Positions 45,713-56,130 are shown, counted from the stretch's first letter. The stretch: 64,000 bases of DNA from Aspidapion aeneum (GCA_963576565.1 OY755039.1:68762886-68826885); one strand, 5' to 3'. A program made the numbers and translations. Notes: generated by a model from the sequence alone, not told the origin.

Positions 45713-47011
45713 TGTAACAGGGGCCTGTGTGTGACAGTGGTACTGTCACCTCAAGTGGCCAAGGCTTAAATGTTGTAAGCTATCAACTTAGGCTACAACT
45801 TATATAAATTATAAAAAGATTAAATGTTACTATATGTTATTAAATTTACACGATCTCGAAAGGGAATTTGGCGGTTCTTGGAGGAAAAGTATGCTATAAA
45901 CGTTTTTCTCAAATGTATAACTAATAGGATAATCATACATACCTTTTCAATTTTCTTCTTGCAGCTTCACACTTTCACTTCTAATATTTATTATTTAAAT
46001 ATCAAATTTTTACTACCATTGAACTTTTATATTCAAATATTCACACTTCTTAAACTTTTAGGTTTTATAAACCTTTTATATATTTGTTGTAAATATATAT
46101 ATTTATCAACTTTTTAAACGTTGATTGAATGGGTGAAACATTCAATCAACTGTTTAATTTACTTAATATTACTGTTTAGGTTTGGGATATGTTATTAATT
46201 AAAAATGCCGATTTTAGGGCAACGAATGGTTTGTATTTTGTTGTTAAAAAACCATAAAACAGTTAAACACATTATTTCAAAGCACTGGAAACAGTAATAA
46301 GTAATGACTTTAAAATCAATAAACTCTAAAAGAAAAGACCAAAATAATTATGAATATTAAAGTTAACAGTTTTATACAATGTTAAAATAATTGATAAATT
46401 TCCCCAGTTGAAATAAACCCCCCCCCTTAAGAAGTGTGAATGAAAGTGTACCAGGCAAAGGCAAACTAAAGAGTAAACTCCCTGACGACTTTCGAAAGTT
46501 TCAGTACTCCGCTCTCTAGACACTCTTAACTTGCCGCTAGCTGATTGGTCTAAATCTAAGCTTTATTTAACGGTTTACCCCCACAGACATTCTTGGTTGC
46601 CGTGGTCTGAAACTTAAGCTCTCTCGCATTGGCGAGAAAGACAAAGAGACAAAATACCACCGCAATTCAAAGATGTGTGGACTGAGAAAATCGATAAAGT
46701 TAGAATCATACAGTGTGTTTCTTAAAAGTCGAAAATAGTTTAGCTAATTTGTTTCCAGTTACAAAATATGAACTATTTTGATGTTAGTGGCTCAAAGGAC
46801 ATATTAGCCGAATACAACTTTTATTAAAATACAGCGAACCTGAAAACATGCCTAAAAACAAGTCGCCGAGTTGCCATAAATTTTACTTAATCTTAACCTA
46901 GTCTTGCATATAATCAATGCTTGTTGATGTCAAAACAATATTTAATTAAAAATCTTTAAAAACTTATAAATGGCAAAAATACCATTTATATTCAAATCCC
47001 GTTTTGTTACA
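45713..47011 (-). repeat. 5-prime LTR (1299 bp)
   Basis: Direct copy of 29,869-31,166. Read on the minus strand it starts TGTAACAAAACGGG and ends CCCCTGTTACA. It carries the same hairpin at 46,120-46,150 and a CCAATCAG sequence near 46,545 that could be a CCAAT promoter element. The C-run at about 46,418-46,427 is longer than in the left LTR. Confidence 0.9.
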
Positions 47012-47015
47012 ATCC

Positions 47016-47165
47016 TCAAGCTCGGGTCATATCGAGCGTGCCCCGAGGTTTCGCTGGGTGTCATCTCGAACGCAAAAGGGCGTGCTCCGAGCGTCAACTC
47101 GAATGGAAAAATGGACCTCGGGGCGCCCGGGTTGCCTACTCGAACGCACTCAATAAAAGATAGCA
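47016..47165. repeat. GC-rich repeat, copy 2
   Basis: Contains ACTCGAACGCA, CGTGCCCCGAGG, CGTGCTCCGAG and GGGGCGCCCGGGTTG. It partly matches 28,651-28,770 inverted. It lies directly beside the target site of the LTR element. Function unknown. Confidence 0.45.
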
Positions 47166-47169
47166 AGCT

Positions 47170-47790
47170 TGTGCAGTGAGAAGCAGCATCGATTCACGAC
47201 GATCGCGCTGTCGTTAGTAAATTTGACTTATTAGGGACTTTTTGCACGCCCTCCTTTAGCTAACTTTATCCTTTATAAATCCTACATTAAATAGCAGATT
47301 TCACGTGATACTTAGAAGCCAAATTTTGGCCTTTTGCAAATACTATTTTTTTATCCTTTAACCTTTATTTATCTGTCAAAAGCCTGTTTTGTGTTCTGTA
47401 GGCAAAATTAATTAAAAAGTTCCGAAAACAACTAGGGAAAACTGAAACAGCAATACCAGTTAAAAACTGCCAGGAAAATATAGGATTAGGTCCGTGTTTA
47501 CTGTTAACTTCTTATTTTTTTTACGCACTTCACAGAACATTGATGACTTTTGGTTAGTTGGTGAACACTGTTGCCAAACAACACATACCTACCTGGTTTT
47601 ATAAAAAATTATTTTCGATAACTGGCATAAAATTAAATAGCTCTTGAAATCATTGTATGGTATCAAAATTATTTTAAATTTACATTACATTTTGACATAG
47701 CGTTATATGTCTCTAAATAAAGGAACCAGTAGCCTGCGTTATTAAAAGTCAAGTAACGTCAAACACTATCAATTAGTAAAGAATAAGATT
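47170..47790. other. AT-rich DNA, no gene recognised
   Basis: Nothing coding identified. Confidence 0.4.
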
Positions 47791-47799
47791 CAAACCAGG

Positions 47800-48630
47800 T
47801 AACTGCGCATGCCTTCCTCCTGTAAGGGTCTCTGTAACCGAAAGGAAAGAATGGAAGGAATGGAAGTGTGTACCTTGCACCCAGAATGGGGTAGTCTGGT
47901 ATACCGACGGCTCCAAAATGGGGGAGAGGTCTGGAGCAGGAATATACTGCAGTACATCTGAAGCCAAATTTCATTTAGCATTGGGCAAGTATGCCACTGT
48001 TTTCCAGGCAAAGGTATACGCCATTCTGATGTGTGGTTAAAAAAATCTAGAAATGCTTAGACAGTAGAGCTGCACTGTCTGCCATCAAATCGGCAAGAGT
48101 AAGCTCTTCACTTGAAGCTGAGTGTAAGGATATACTAAAAACCCTGGCAGGACACAACAAGGAGGCTGACCAACTAGCTAGAGTGGAGTCATCAGCTGAT
48201 CCAGTAAAGCCGGAACCCATGGTGGGCATCGCGGAGTGTCTGAACAGGCGCTCTGGAAAGACACAGAAGGAATGAGGCAGGCCAAGCTCCTCATCGGGGA
48301 GGTGAGCGCCTCCAGAGCGAGGTCTTTTCTCACACTCGGGAGAAAAGATATGAGACTGGCGACAGGGCTCTTGACAGGACACTATCGCCTTAATAAACAC
48401 CTTAGCATTCTGAGAATCGTTAAAGACTCGGAGTGTCGTTAGTGTATGGAGGATGAAGAATCCCCTTTACATATCCTAACCGAGTGCCCTGCACTCGCCG
48501 CGATAAAACTGTCGCTTTTGGGAAGCCGTGTGCTGTACCCTGGCGATGTCAGAAAGTTTCAAACCAGAAAAATTTGCTCCTTTGCCAGGGCGGCAGGTTT
48601 TCAGGGCTGACACAATGGATAGTAGGGTAC
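47800..48630 (+). pseudogene. non-LTR retrotransposon RNase H and zinc-knuckle tail
   Basis: Forward frames give VWYTDGSKMGERSGAGIYC (47,896-47,952), whose Asp is the first catalytic residue of RNase H. The last-Asp motif GHNKEADQLA follows at 48,150-48,179, then a linker with TGLLTGHYRLNKHL and a C-x2-C-x7-H-x4-C knuckle (48,429-48,490: EDEESPLHILTEC). An RNase H domain followed by such a knuckle is the C-terminus of jockey/I/R1-like non-LTR elements. Stops and frameshifts throughout (for example near 48,040 and at the first knuckle Cys) and no reverse transcriptase upstream: a truncated relic, different from families A and B. Confidence 0.8.
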
Positions 48631-48639
48631 AACGGTCCC

Positions 48640-49540
48640 AGTAAGGCCAAGTGCATGTCTTCTTATGTTCGCAGTAACTCGGACGGCATGGTATATTTTA
48701 TTTACTTGAAACAATAATTAGGTAAAGCAATTTTATAATTTATTTTTAATATGTATTCATTAGCTCTTTAAGGTTCCATTTAATTACGGCAAAAAAAGCA
48801 TTATTAACTTTCCTTAAAACTTCAGCCCGTGAAAAATAAATAACGATGACGGCCACAGAAGTAATCGACGCCAGTAAAGAACCTCGCACACTTCTGGGAT
48901 TTTGGTTGAGCGCGGAACCAAATTTTGGTATATTGTAGGCTTTGACTTCCTGAGTAAAAATTTTTATAAGCACAATCCGATCCTATGACTAGTTTTGTAG
49001 ATACGGGGGTTTTTTTAATATTACCTTAGGTAACTCAAGTGACTATTTAAAGTGCGCATAATTTATTTTTATTTTATTTTAATTTATCGATTGAAAAGTT
49101 GTGTTTCGAAAAATTGGTTTTTCTTTGATATTTACTTTATAGTTTCCGCAATATTTATTTTTAATACCTCCTATTAACGCTATTAACAAACTCATTAAAC
49201 AAGATTAGTGGAGGAAGACAATTACCTGTTTGATTCCTATTTAACGACTCCACCATACTATGGGCTATTTCCTAAAATTAAAAGATAGTTTAATTTTACT
49301 ATTTTTCAGTTTCTATATTCATACTAACCAAACCTCGTAACTACTAATTGTTTTTAGGAAAAACAAGTAGCTCGTTTTTTGTTTCCCCTGTAAAATTATT
49401 TCTTGATAACATACGAGGTACTGTACCCTCGATGTCTAATATAATCCATGATGACGGCGTTCAAAATAAAAAAACAAATAATAAAATCCAAAAACTGTAA
49501 TTTTATTTTACTCCAAACTAGTTTTAAATTTTATGCAAAA
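48640..49540. other. AT-rich DNA, no gene recognised
   Basis: Nothing coding identified. Confidence 0.4.
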
Positions 49541-49544
49541 AAAT

Positions 49545-49750
49545 ACTTTATACTTTTAAATCATTTACTTTTTAAAGATGGCGGCGGAAAAAGTAAATAA
49601 ATAACAGTTTTGTTTTTTTGTTTCGGAGGTTAACGAAAAAAATCAAACAAAACGAGAAATTTCATTAAAAAAAACACAAATTTTTTTAAAATGTCAAAAA
49701 AGTTGACATGTCACGTACCGGGTGATTGTCTATATTTTACTCAATAGCTA
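49545..49750. repeat. repeat Y, copy 2 (uninterrupted, inverted)
   Basis: Complement of 21,960-22,203 plus 23,432-23,460. At 49,562-49,580 it reads, on the minus strand, CCGCCATCT-TTAA-AAAGTAAATGA, the pre-insertion form of the target of the 22,204-23,431 element. Confidence 0.75.
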
Positions 49751-49756
49751 TAAATC

Positions 49757-49846
49757 TATATAGTAGTGTGAGCTATGGTGTTTAAAAAATTATATATATT
49801 GGCGTTTTAGATGATTTTGAAACTTTTTGGTCGCTCTTTCTGTCTG
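49757..49846. repeat. repeat X, inverted copy, right half
   Basis: Complement of 39,072-39,190: GTGTGAGCTATGG, GCGTTTxAGATGATTTTGAAACTTTTTxG, then TCTGTCTG. The copy stops abruptly at 49,846 and resumes at 55,870. Confidence 0.75.
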
Positions 49847-50761
49847 CACGGAAAAAAAACCGATTTAATTATTAACAAATATTTGGTAAACCTGATTTTT
49901 GTTATGCTCATTAAAAAATATTAAAAGCAAATATCATTAATTATTGGTAACAAACCTTTTTTAAAGTGTTTAGTTATAAATAATATTTCATTTGTTTCTT
50001 TAATAATTTGATGTTTTTTTAAATATTAATTGCCTTATATTAACCATAACCAAAACACTCTTTCTTTTAAGGTAACAGAACGTCTTTGTTATTAATACTT
50101 AAAATTTCCCAAATATAAATATAATCTTAATATTGGCAAATATTTCTTTGTGTTTATTACAACAAACATTTTTTGTATAATGTTATGGCGTGATTTTGTT
50201 ATTATAACGGTCTGAATTGGTTTCTATTAATTACCTCGTAAAGTTCACAACAAATTTGGTTACTATTAACAAGCGATATTATCGAGCAATATAACTTTGT
50301 ACCGTCTCGGCCACAGAACACCAGTCTCGGCCCGGGCCTTGTCGCGCGAGATCGTGACGTTTCGGTTGGCATTTTGTAGGGGAGAGCGGGGCTAGTTGAG
50401 CCACTTTTTACATAAATGTAAATAAAAGCATTGCTATATTACTTACAGTTTTACAATTATAATATGTTTAAGGCAAATATTGGTTTTTAAAACTATGCAT
50501 TCAAACTTAAAAAACACTTTTTTCTAGCACCCTTGCAAGCGGCCCAACTAACCCCACCCACGGAGTAAGTTGGGCCATACGATGGGGCAAGTTGGGCATG
50601 GTTAAATAATTAGGAACTGTATATATATGCAACATAAAATAACAGGAAATTCTTAGATTATTTTTATTGATAATAATAAAATACTAAACTTTAAATTTCT
50701 TAAAAAACAAACAATATAAAGTAACCTAATTCTTGCTCTAGTCTGATTCGGAATTACGGTT

Positions 50762-51130
50762 TTAGCAAACATAAGTAAACCCTGCATCAGCACATGTTTC
50801 ATGGGCCCAAAACTTGTAAGTTAAACATTGTACCCATTTTTCTTTTCGTTTGCTGTTTGAGAATGGTTCCATGCAGACTAGACAAAATGTTTCCTCTTCA
50901 TCATCGCTGTCATCTTTCAGTGTCCTTTTCTGAGTAGTTTTTCTATGCTTCTTTTCCTTGAAGACATTTTTGGTTACAGAATTTTCTTTTTTTTTTACTT
51001 TTTTCACGTTCCAACTCTTCTTTAACCGGAGTTTCAGTTAGTATAGCTGTTGACCATTTTCTTCGGTTGATATTCTTGGTCTTTCTTTCGCCAGCTTTCG
51101 GAAAAGCACGAATTTTTAAAATTTCCCCAG
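50762..51130 (-). pseudogene. pogo/Tigger transposase, C-terminal zinc-finger tail
   Basis: Minus strand: IRAFPKAGERK and RRKWSTAILTETPVKEELE (51,010-51,125), then after a frameshift a lysine-rich stretch, an acidic DDSDDEEE patch and a PHD-like finger CLVCMEPFSNS...KWVQCLTYKFWAHETCADAG-FTYVC (50,762-50,890). The spacing C-x2-C...C...W-x-H-x2-C...Y-V-C is typical of insect pogo/Tigger transposases, whose finger follows the DDE domain. One finger Cys appears changed (CLTY where CLTC is usual). The DNA-binding and catalytic domains are missing. Confidence 0.8.
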
Positions 51131-51814
51131 ATCGATTGGTAATAATAGATCACACAATTTTAAGTCACCGGGTGTTTGCCTCAAATTTGAGTTGAAGGGT
51201 CTGTGTGATGTCATAAATAAATAAATGGCGGCTTTTTTACTGTTTTTTCACAATTTTTGGCTTATAACTTCTGCCAATAACTTAGTTTTACAGAAAAACT
51301 AATCGTTTTTTGTTTGCAAGAGAACACCAATCAAGATACCGCGTGAACAAGTCCACATCTAGGAGGTCTAATTTCCATAAGAGGGTAAAAAAAAGATAGA
51401 ATATAGCATATATTAATAAGAGACTTTGATAAATAACTACAGGCGCAAGTCGTCGCAGTCTTCAAGAGGCGGACAATCTAAAACATTTGTTTAGGGCGAG
51501 AATTATTACATGACGTGATTTTTAGTCCATCATACGTACGCATGCTGATTTTAACCTTAAAATAAAAAAAAAATGTTTTTAGAAAATGTATGGGGTTAGC
51601 TGGGCCGGCACACCTACATACAAAATTGAGAGAGTCGGCAATCATGTTTGCGTAAATATTAGCATCGTTATAATTTCATTAAACTCTGTCTAAATATGTA
51701 AAGTTAACTATAAAAAACCGAATGGGGTCATGCAGGTGCAATAAAACAATCTGTCAAATGTTTTCCGAAATAACAAAAACTGACTTACGAAGTCCAAAAA
51801 AAAAAATGCCTCTG

Positions 51815-52705
51815 CAGTGAAATAGCGCGTATCAAAATAGCGCGTATCAAAATAGCGCGCTCATTTGAGCGCGTGTTCAAAATAACGCGTATCCAAATAG
51901 CGCGTATCAAAACGGCGCGTATCAAAATGGCGCGTGTTCAAAATAGCGCGTATCAAAATAGCGCGTATCCAAATAGCGCGTATCAAAATAGCGTGTGTTC
52001 AAAATAGCGCGTCTAAAAATAGCGCGTTTTGAAAGATCGCCATGACAAACGTCACTGTTACAAAATAGTTCGAGTAAGGGGTCTCTTTCTAACTAAAAAA
52101 AAACTTTCCTGACTTTTTTCCCGGGATCCTATAGGGTGGAACCAAACCGAACTGAACCGAACCGATTCAAACCGCACCGAACTGAAATGAACCGAACCAA
52201 ACCGAAACATTTTTTCAACAAATTATTTCTTTAAATTAGCATCCCGATGCTTATTTTGGTAGGTTTCTATTCTGACCTGTGACTTGGTGATATTTTTTTT
52301 TGGTTGAAAAAGGTCAGGGAGTTACTGGAAAAAATGTTTGGGTTCGGTTCGGTTCGGTTCCGTCCGGTTCGGTTCGGTTTGGTTACACACCCTCTAGGAT
52401 CCCGGAAAAGAAGCCAGGGAAGGTTTTTTTTTTGAAAAATATATGTTAGAAAGAGACTATTTTTTACACGCGCTATTTTTTACACGCGCTATTTTTAATA
52501 CGCGCTATTTTGATACACGCTATTCTGATCACGCGCTATTTTGATACGAGCTATTCTGATCACGCGGTATTTTGATACGCGCTATTTTGAACACGCGCTA
52601 TTTTGATACGCCCTATTTTGAACACGCGCTATTCTGAAAACGCGCGGTTTTGAAAAGCGCTGTTTTGATACGCGCTATTTTGATACGCGCTATTTCGTTA
52701 CAGAG
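51815..52705. mobile_element. foldback element with inverted GCGCG tandem arrays
   Basis: Left arm 51,823-52,045 is a tandem array of a 15-16 bp unit AAATAGCGCGTATC(A) with GTGTTC variants, about 14 units. Right arm 52,470-52,700 is the same unit inverted (TGATACGCGCTATTT), also about 14 units. Outer ends CTCTGCAGTGAAATAGCGCG and (complement) CTCTGTAACGAAATAGCGCG are similar. The interval between holds another foldback (52,081-52,456). Tandem arrays as inverted arms are the architecture of Drosophila FB-type foldbacks. No protein. Confidence 0.8.
52081..52456. mobile_element. 376-bp GGTTC foldback, copy 2
   Basis: 13-bp perfect inverted ends GTCTCTTTCTAAC/GTTAGAAAGAGAC. Inside each end is the module ACTTTCCTGACTT...CCCGGGATCCTA...GGGTG (right copy diverged), then CCGAA/TTCGG runs and a unique centre. 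Same family as 19,784-20,599, but much shorter arrays. Nested in the centre of the GCGCG foldback. Confidence 0.8.
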
Positions 52706-52833
52706 ACAAAAAAATAGGTCAAAATCTGTTCCTTGGAGATACACACATCACAGATTCTCACTGCGTACTAATGCATGAGCAAAGGCGACTTTGCCACGTG
52801 GGTGGCGCTGGCAGCTGAGCCCGCTCTCCCCTA

Positions 52834-53995
52834 CGTGTCCCAGACCGTCGCAGCACAGAAGAGACTTCTGAGCTCAAGTGACGTGCGCCGAAAAATGGCG
52901 TAAAGTGATCTGAACTAGTAGTTTCAAACATGTTTTTTACCAAAATGTTACCAGACTCTTTTAATTTTGTTAAAAAAAACCCAAAAAATTAAGTGCAAAG
53001 ATATTGCAGAAGTTTAGAAACAATGGCCGAAATCTGCGATTAGTGCTTTTATGGGCTCAATGCGAGCTTTCATTGTATTGGGGCAGTACAAATTGGGTCG
53101 TCAACCTGTTTTGGATAATTTATTTGCTTAAAAAACGGGTAAGTTGGGATACTTTTTTCTTTCTAAAATGAAGCTGAGTATATTTTCAAGCCTCTAGTTG
53201 CATTTTCATTTAAAACTAGACACTAGGATTTATGTTTATGCTGGGTTTTCTATGGTCAACAGACAGGCCAACATTTTTAAGCTGAATTTGTGTGGTTTGT
53301 AGTTTCTTTTTGAATGACTTTTAAAAATTGTCGGGTCGATTGCTTGGTACGTATCTTTGTGTGCTAAAACCATGTTGGATACACCCTCAGGCACACCAAC
53401 ACAAGGATCCAAGAAAAATGAATTGAACTGTCAACCTTTAAAAGTGGTCTTAAATTAAGCCGAATTTAGGCAGATAGGAAACTAACTGAGATGGTTAATG
53501 TTTTTCAGCTTTTGGTGGAACAAGCCCATTTAGGACTACCAAAGATCAATTACCAGTTATGAAACCATAGGACTGAGCATTCAACTAAATCTACTTACGA
53601 TATACGTATGTCTATGGAATATAATGGAAATTGATGGATGGTGTGCATCCCATATATGTAGGCCACTTTATTGGTCTCTGTGCAAGCTTACAATTGAACA
53701 ATGTTGGGCTATGGACACTTACTTCCTTACTAAAGGTAGGTACCTACATATTTTTTCTTGTTTCATTGTACATTGATTCATATCAGATGCAGCAGACTTT
53801 CTAGCTAAGGCTCACTCCTGGTTCTACCATGTAGGTATAATATGTATTAAAAATAGAATAGGCACTTTGCCTTTTTTTGTGTTTCATTCATTATTCTTTA
53901 TGGATAACAGCAGAAAGCCTGATAAATCTAGAATTACCTAAACTTGTGTGCATTTCTTGAAAAAATATAAAATTTGTTGTCCCAGCCACATTTAT
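52834..53995. other. interior of the CAC-ended element, no gene recognised
   Basis: No coding signal that I can support. Confidence 0.4.
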
Positions 53996-54001
53996 GAAAA
54001 A

Positions 54002-54520
54002 CCGAGGGGTGAACAGCTAACCCAAAATGTGTACACCGATTGTGATCCACAATCTTTTGCTAAGATTGTGTAAAGATTGTGAGGATTGTGAGGGATTGTG
54101 GAGGATTGTGCAGCGGCGTAGCGTGCCTGAAGGGGCGGGGAGGGGGGCGACAGCCCATCACAAATCCTTGAGACCCCAAAAAAAAAAGGTCATCATGTCT
54201 ACTTTGCCGCCCTCTTGATTTACTGTTACCGGTCCTGCTACTTAATAACGATTAGGTCGCTTCGGGCACCAATGGGGCGCCAGTACCCTCGGGGCGGGGG
54301 GGCGATGAACCACCCGCGCCCCCCCCCTCCCCACGCTACGCCACTGGGACTGTGGAAAGATTGTGTGGGATTGTGAAGGACTGTGGTAAGATTGTGAGGG
54401 GTTGTGGTAAGATTGTGACACATTGTGAGTAATTGGGACAGACTGTGTAAAGATTGTGAAGGATTGTGGGAAGATTGTGAGAAATGTGTACACCGATTGT
54501 GAGAGCTATTCACCCCTCGG
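54002..54520. mobile_element. 519-bp element filled with GATTGTG minisatellite
   Basis: Inverted ends CCGAGGGGTGAACAGCT and AGCTATTCACCCCTCGG (15 of 17), flanked by GAAAAA on both sides (53,996-54,001 and 54,521-54,526). The body is a degenerate tandem array of GATTGTG(A/G)GG-type units, beginning and ending with a direct copy of ATGTGTACACCGATTGTGA. A hAT-like MITE splits it at 54,111-54,346. No protein; superfamily unknown. Confidence 0.75.
54111..54346. mobile_element. 236-bp hAT-like MITE nested in the GATTGTG array
   Basis: Ends CAGCGGCGTAGCGTG and (complement) CAGTGGCGTAGCGTG, 14 of 15. Flanks are an 8-bp near-duplication, GGATTGTG and GGACTGTG, though the host array is itself repetitive. 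GC-rich ends with G and C runs, as in other CAGNGGCG hAT MITEs. Confidence 0.75.
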
Positions 54521-54526
54521 GAAAAA

Positions 54527-54920
54527 CTAAGTGACATAACTCTCTATAATATATAAAATTTATTTTCTTTTTCAGGTCAGCACTGACTTGAAGGTGGAGG
54601 AAGTAATTGAAGAAAGGAGAAACATTTTAAAAAAACACGGGCTACCCTTGCGGCCTTTCATAATGGTGGAGTCCCTGAACTTATAGTGAGGTAAAATCAG
54701 TTTATGTCAGATTTGACAAAATTTTGTGTGCATCTCACATGGAACAAACGTGTGTATATTTCATTAACCAACCTTTCCAAAAAAAAACAAAGATTACCAG
54801 CCACCATAAAAAAATTTGACTCCACTTTTATAATAAAATACAAATAAATATTTTTCATCAAAACAACTTGCTTTTTATTATTATTAAAATTCTCTTATTA
54901 TTTTATACCTTATTCATTTC
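54527..54920. other. interior of the CAC-ended element, no gene recognised
   Basis: Nothing supportable. Confidence 0.4.
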
Positions 54921-54924
54921 TATA

Positions 54925-55079
54925 GGGTTAATGGGAGAAAAGACACCAATCTTGATCACACAACTTTATTTCTTTTCGACGATCCATTTTCGTCTTCCTA
55001 AGGCTAAGGTGTGTAGCCTGAGGAAGACGAAGAAATACAGGTGTGTGATCAAAAGTGGTGTCCTTATTTCCACTAACCC
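54925..55079. mobile_element. 155-bp hairpin MITE
   Basis: GGGTTAATGGGAGAAAAG at the left is inverted against the right end (CTAACCC); a near-perfect central stem CGTCTTCCTAAGGCT/AGCCTGAGGAAGACG closes it. TATA on each side (54,921-54,924 and 55,080-55,083). Confidence 0.75.
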
Positions 55080-55091
55080 TATAGAAATATA

Positions 55092-55514
55092 CAGGGTGTT
55101 CATTTTAAAACTTCCCAACCAAGATTTCTCGAAAATGATTTTTTTTTTAGAAAAAGTAAAAACATGTCAATTAGTTTATTAAGGAGGACACATTTTGGCT
55201 ATCTTATAGTTTTTGTAGTACACACCCCCTTTGAAAAAATAAGTGAATATGTCAAAAACAAATTGATAGATTTTCAAAATTTGTACACCTTTGTAAAGAT
55301 ATTTAAGAAACCTTAAAAAAAAAGTGTCAATTGACCCACTTTCCATATTCAAAATATAGGGGTAAAATGTACCCCTCAAAGGGGGTGTGTACTACAAAAA
55401 TTTTAAGATAGCCATAGAATGTGTCCTTAATAAATTAATTGACGTGTTTTTACTTTTTTTAAAAAAATCATTTTCGAGAAATCTGGGGTGGGAAGTTTTA
55501 AAATGAACACCCTG
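55092..55514. mobile_element. 423-bp MITE with CAGGGTGTTC ends
   Basis: Inverted ends CAGGGTGTTCATTTTAAAAC (55,092-55,111) and its perfect complement at 55,495-55,514, with TATA on each side (55,088-55,091 and 55,515-55,518). The inverted match continues inward almost the whole length (CTTAATAAA, TAGTACACACCCCCTTTG), so it is nearly a full hairpin. No coding content. Confidence 0.85.
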
Positions 55515-55869
55515 TATATTAAACAGAACGTGAAACCTACAAATACCTTATTAATGCAAAATAACTAAATATAATTACAGCTACTAATTATATAATAACC
55601 CATAATTAATTAATTTAATATTAAATAAGAATGATCCTTATAATAAATATACAGTATATTAATAATTAAACTCACATATATTTTTAAATACCAACAATAT
55701 ATTAGTGCTTGATGTAGCTTTTTTTTAAATATTACCAGACGATTTTGTTTTTATTAACAAATATTTGTTTCAATTGTTGCAAACAAATATCTAATAAGCC
55801 AAATATGGGCAACGCATTTGGTAACAGTTACAAAATGTTTGTTATTGTTAGAAAATTCTTCTCTCAGTG

Positions 55870-56010
55870 TGTCTGTATATCTGTCTGTAACGACCAATGC
55901 GCATAACTCAAAAACTGCTTGCCCGATTTTAATGTAATTTGGTACCTACATTGGGTTTTGGCTCGTTTGGTTTTAAATGATCCCATTTAAAATAAATAAA
56001 ACCCACCGGA
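55870..56010. repeat. repeat X, inverted copy, left half
   Basis: Complement of about 38,915-39,060: GTCTGTAACGACCAATGCGC, ATAACTCAAAAACTGCTTGCC and AAATGATCCCATTTAAAAT-type blocks. Continues the copy at 49,757-49,846. Confidence 0.75.
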
Positions 56011-56130
56011 CATAAGCCAACGAAAAGGGTGGGATAAAATCGTGTGATCTTAGGCGCTTATAAATTGGCAGAGTACTTTCTTCTGGTATCCTCGCTTGGG
56101 TATCAAAGCCATCAACTATTGAAAGAAAGA

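Larger units (their letters stand above)
29869..47011 (-). mobile_element. 17.1 kb non-autonomous LTR retrotransposon (LARD-like)
   Basis: Bounded by two direct LTRs (29,869-31,166 and 45,713-47,011) and a 4-bp target duplication ATCC (29,865-29,868 and 47,012-47,015). Orientation is minus: next to the right LTR, three bases in, the minus strand reads TGGTGTCAG (primer site), and next to the left LTR it reads AGGGGGGAG (polypurine tract). The 14.5 kb interior has no gag, protease, reverse transcriptase, integrase or env that I can recognise on either strand; the only RT pieces are later non-LTR insertions. I see about four base changes and one length change between the LTRs, so the insertion is recent. 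A 4-bp duplication and the PPT form fit Ty3/gypsy relatives, which would have to supply proteins in trans. Confidence 0.85.
50379..52831 (-). mobile_element. pogo/Tigger-like element, internally deleted
   Basis: 12-bp inverted ends GGGGAGAGCGGG (50,379-50,390) and CCCGCTCTCCCC (52,820-52,831), each flanked by TA (50,377-50,378 and 52,832-52,833). A transposase C-terminus lies on the minus strand near the left end. The DDE core is absent. A GCGCG-array foldback (51,815-52,705) sits in the interior. Confidence 0.8.
49847..55869. mobile_element. 6.0 kb CAC-ended element inserted in repeat X
   Basis: Repeat X is split here; 6 bp TGTCTG is repeated at both sides (49,841-49,846 and 55,870-55,875), although the target is itself a TCTG microsatellite. 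Left end CACGGAAAAAA, right end (complement) CACTGAGAGAA; both continue into AT-rich subterminal DNA with AACAAATA/AACAAACA and TTTGGTAA motifs. CAC ends recall CMC/Chapaev or related DNA transposons, which is inference. No transposase of its own is recognisable; the interior is mostly other insertions. Confidence 0.55.

Noticed and set aside
45824..46117. 97-codon frame in the right LTR (79 codons at 30,034-30,273 in the left)
   Set aside because: The left copy of the LTR has the same sequence with a different start and lies in U3/U5-like DNA; Phe/Leu/Tyr-rich composition reflects AT content.
29869..47011. Segmental duplication as the explanation of the two 1.3 kb direct copies
   Set aside because: The copies begin TGTAACA and end TGTTACA, have a 4-bp ATCC duplication outside, and have primer-site and polypurine signals just inside, which a segmental duplication would not produce.
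51823..52045. CRISPR array from regularly spaced GCGCG units
   Set aside because: Units are contiguous 15-16 bp tandem copies with no unique spacers, and the matching inverted array at 52,470-52,700 indicates a foldback.
54242..54537. 83- and 99-codon minus-strand frames rich in His-Asn-Pro-Ser
   Set aside because: They read through the GATTGTG minisatellite and the nested hAT MITE; the residue pattern is the translated repeat.
54868..55182. 104-codon plus-strand frame
   Set aside because: It spans two MITEs and their junction, so it cannot be one conserved gene.
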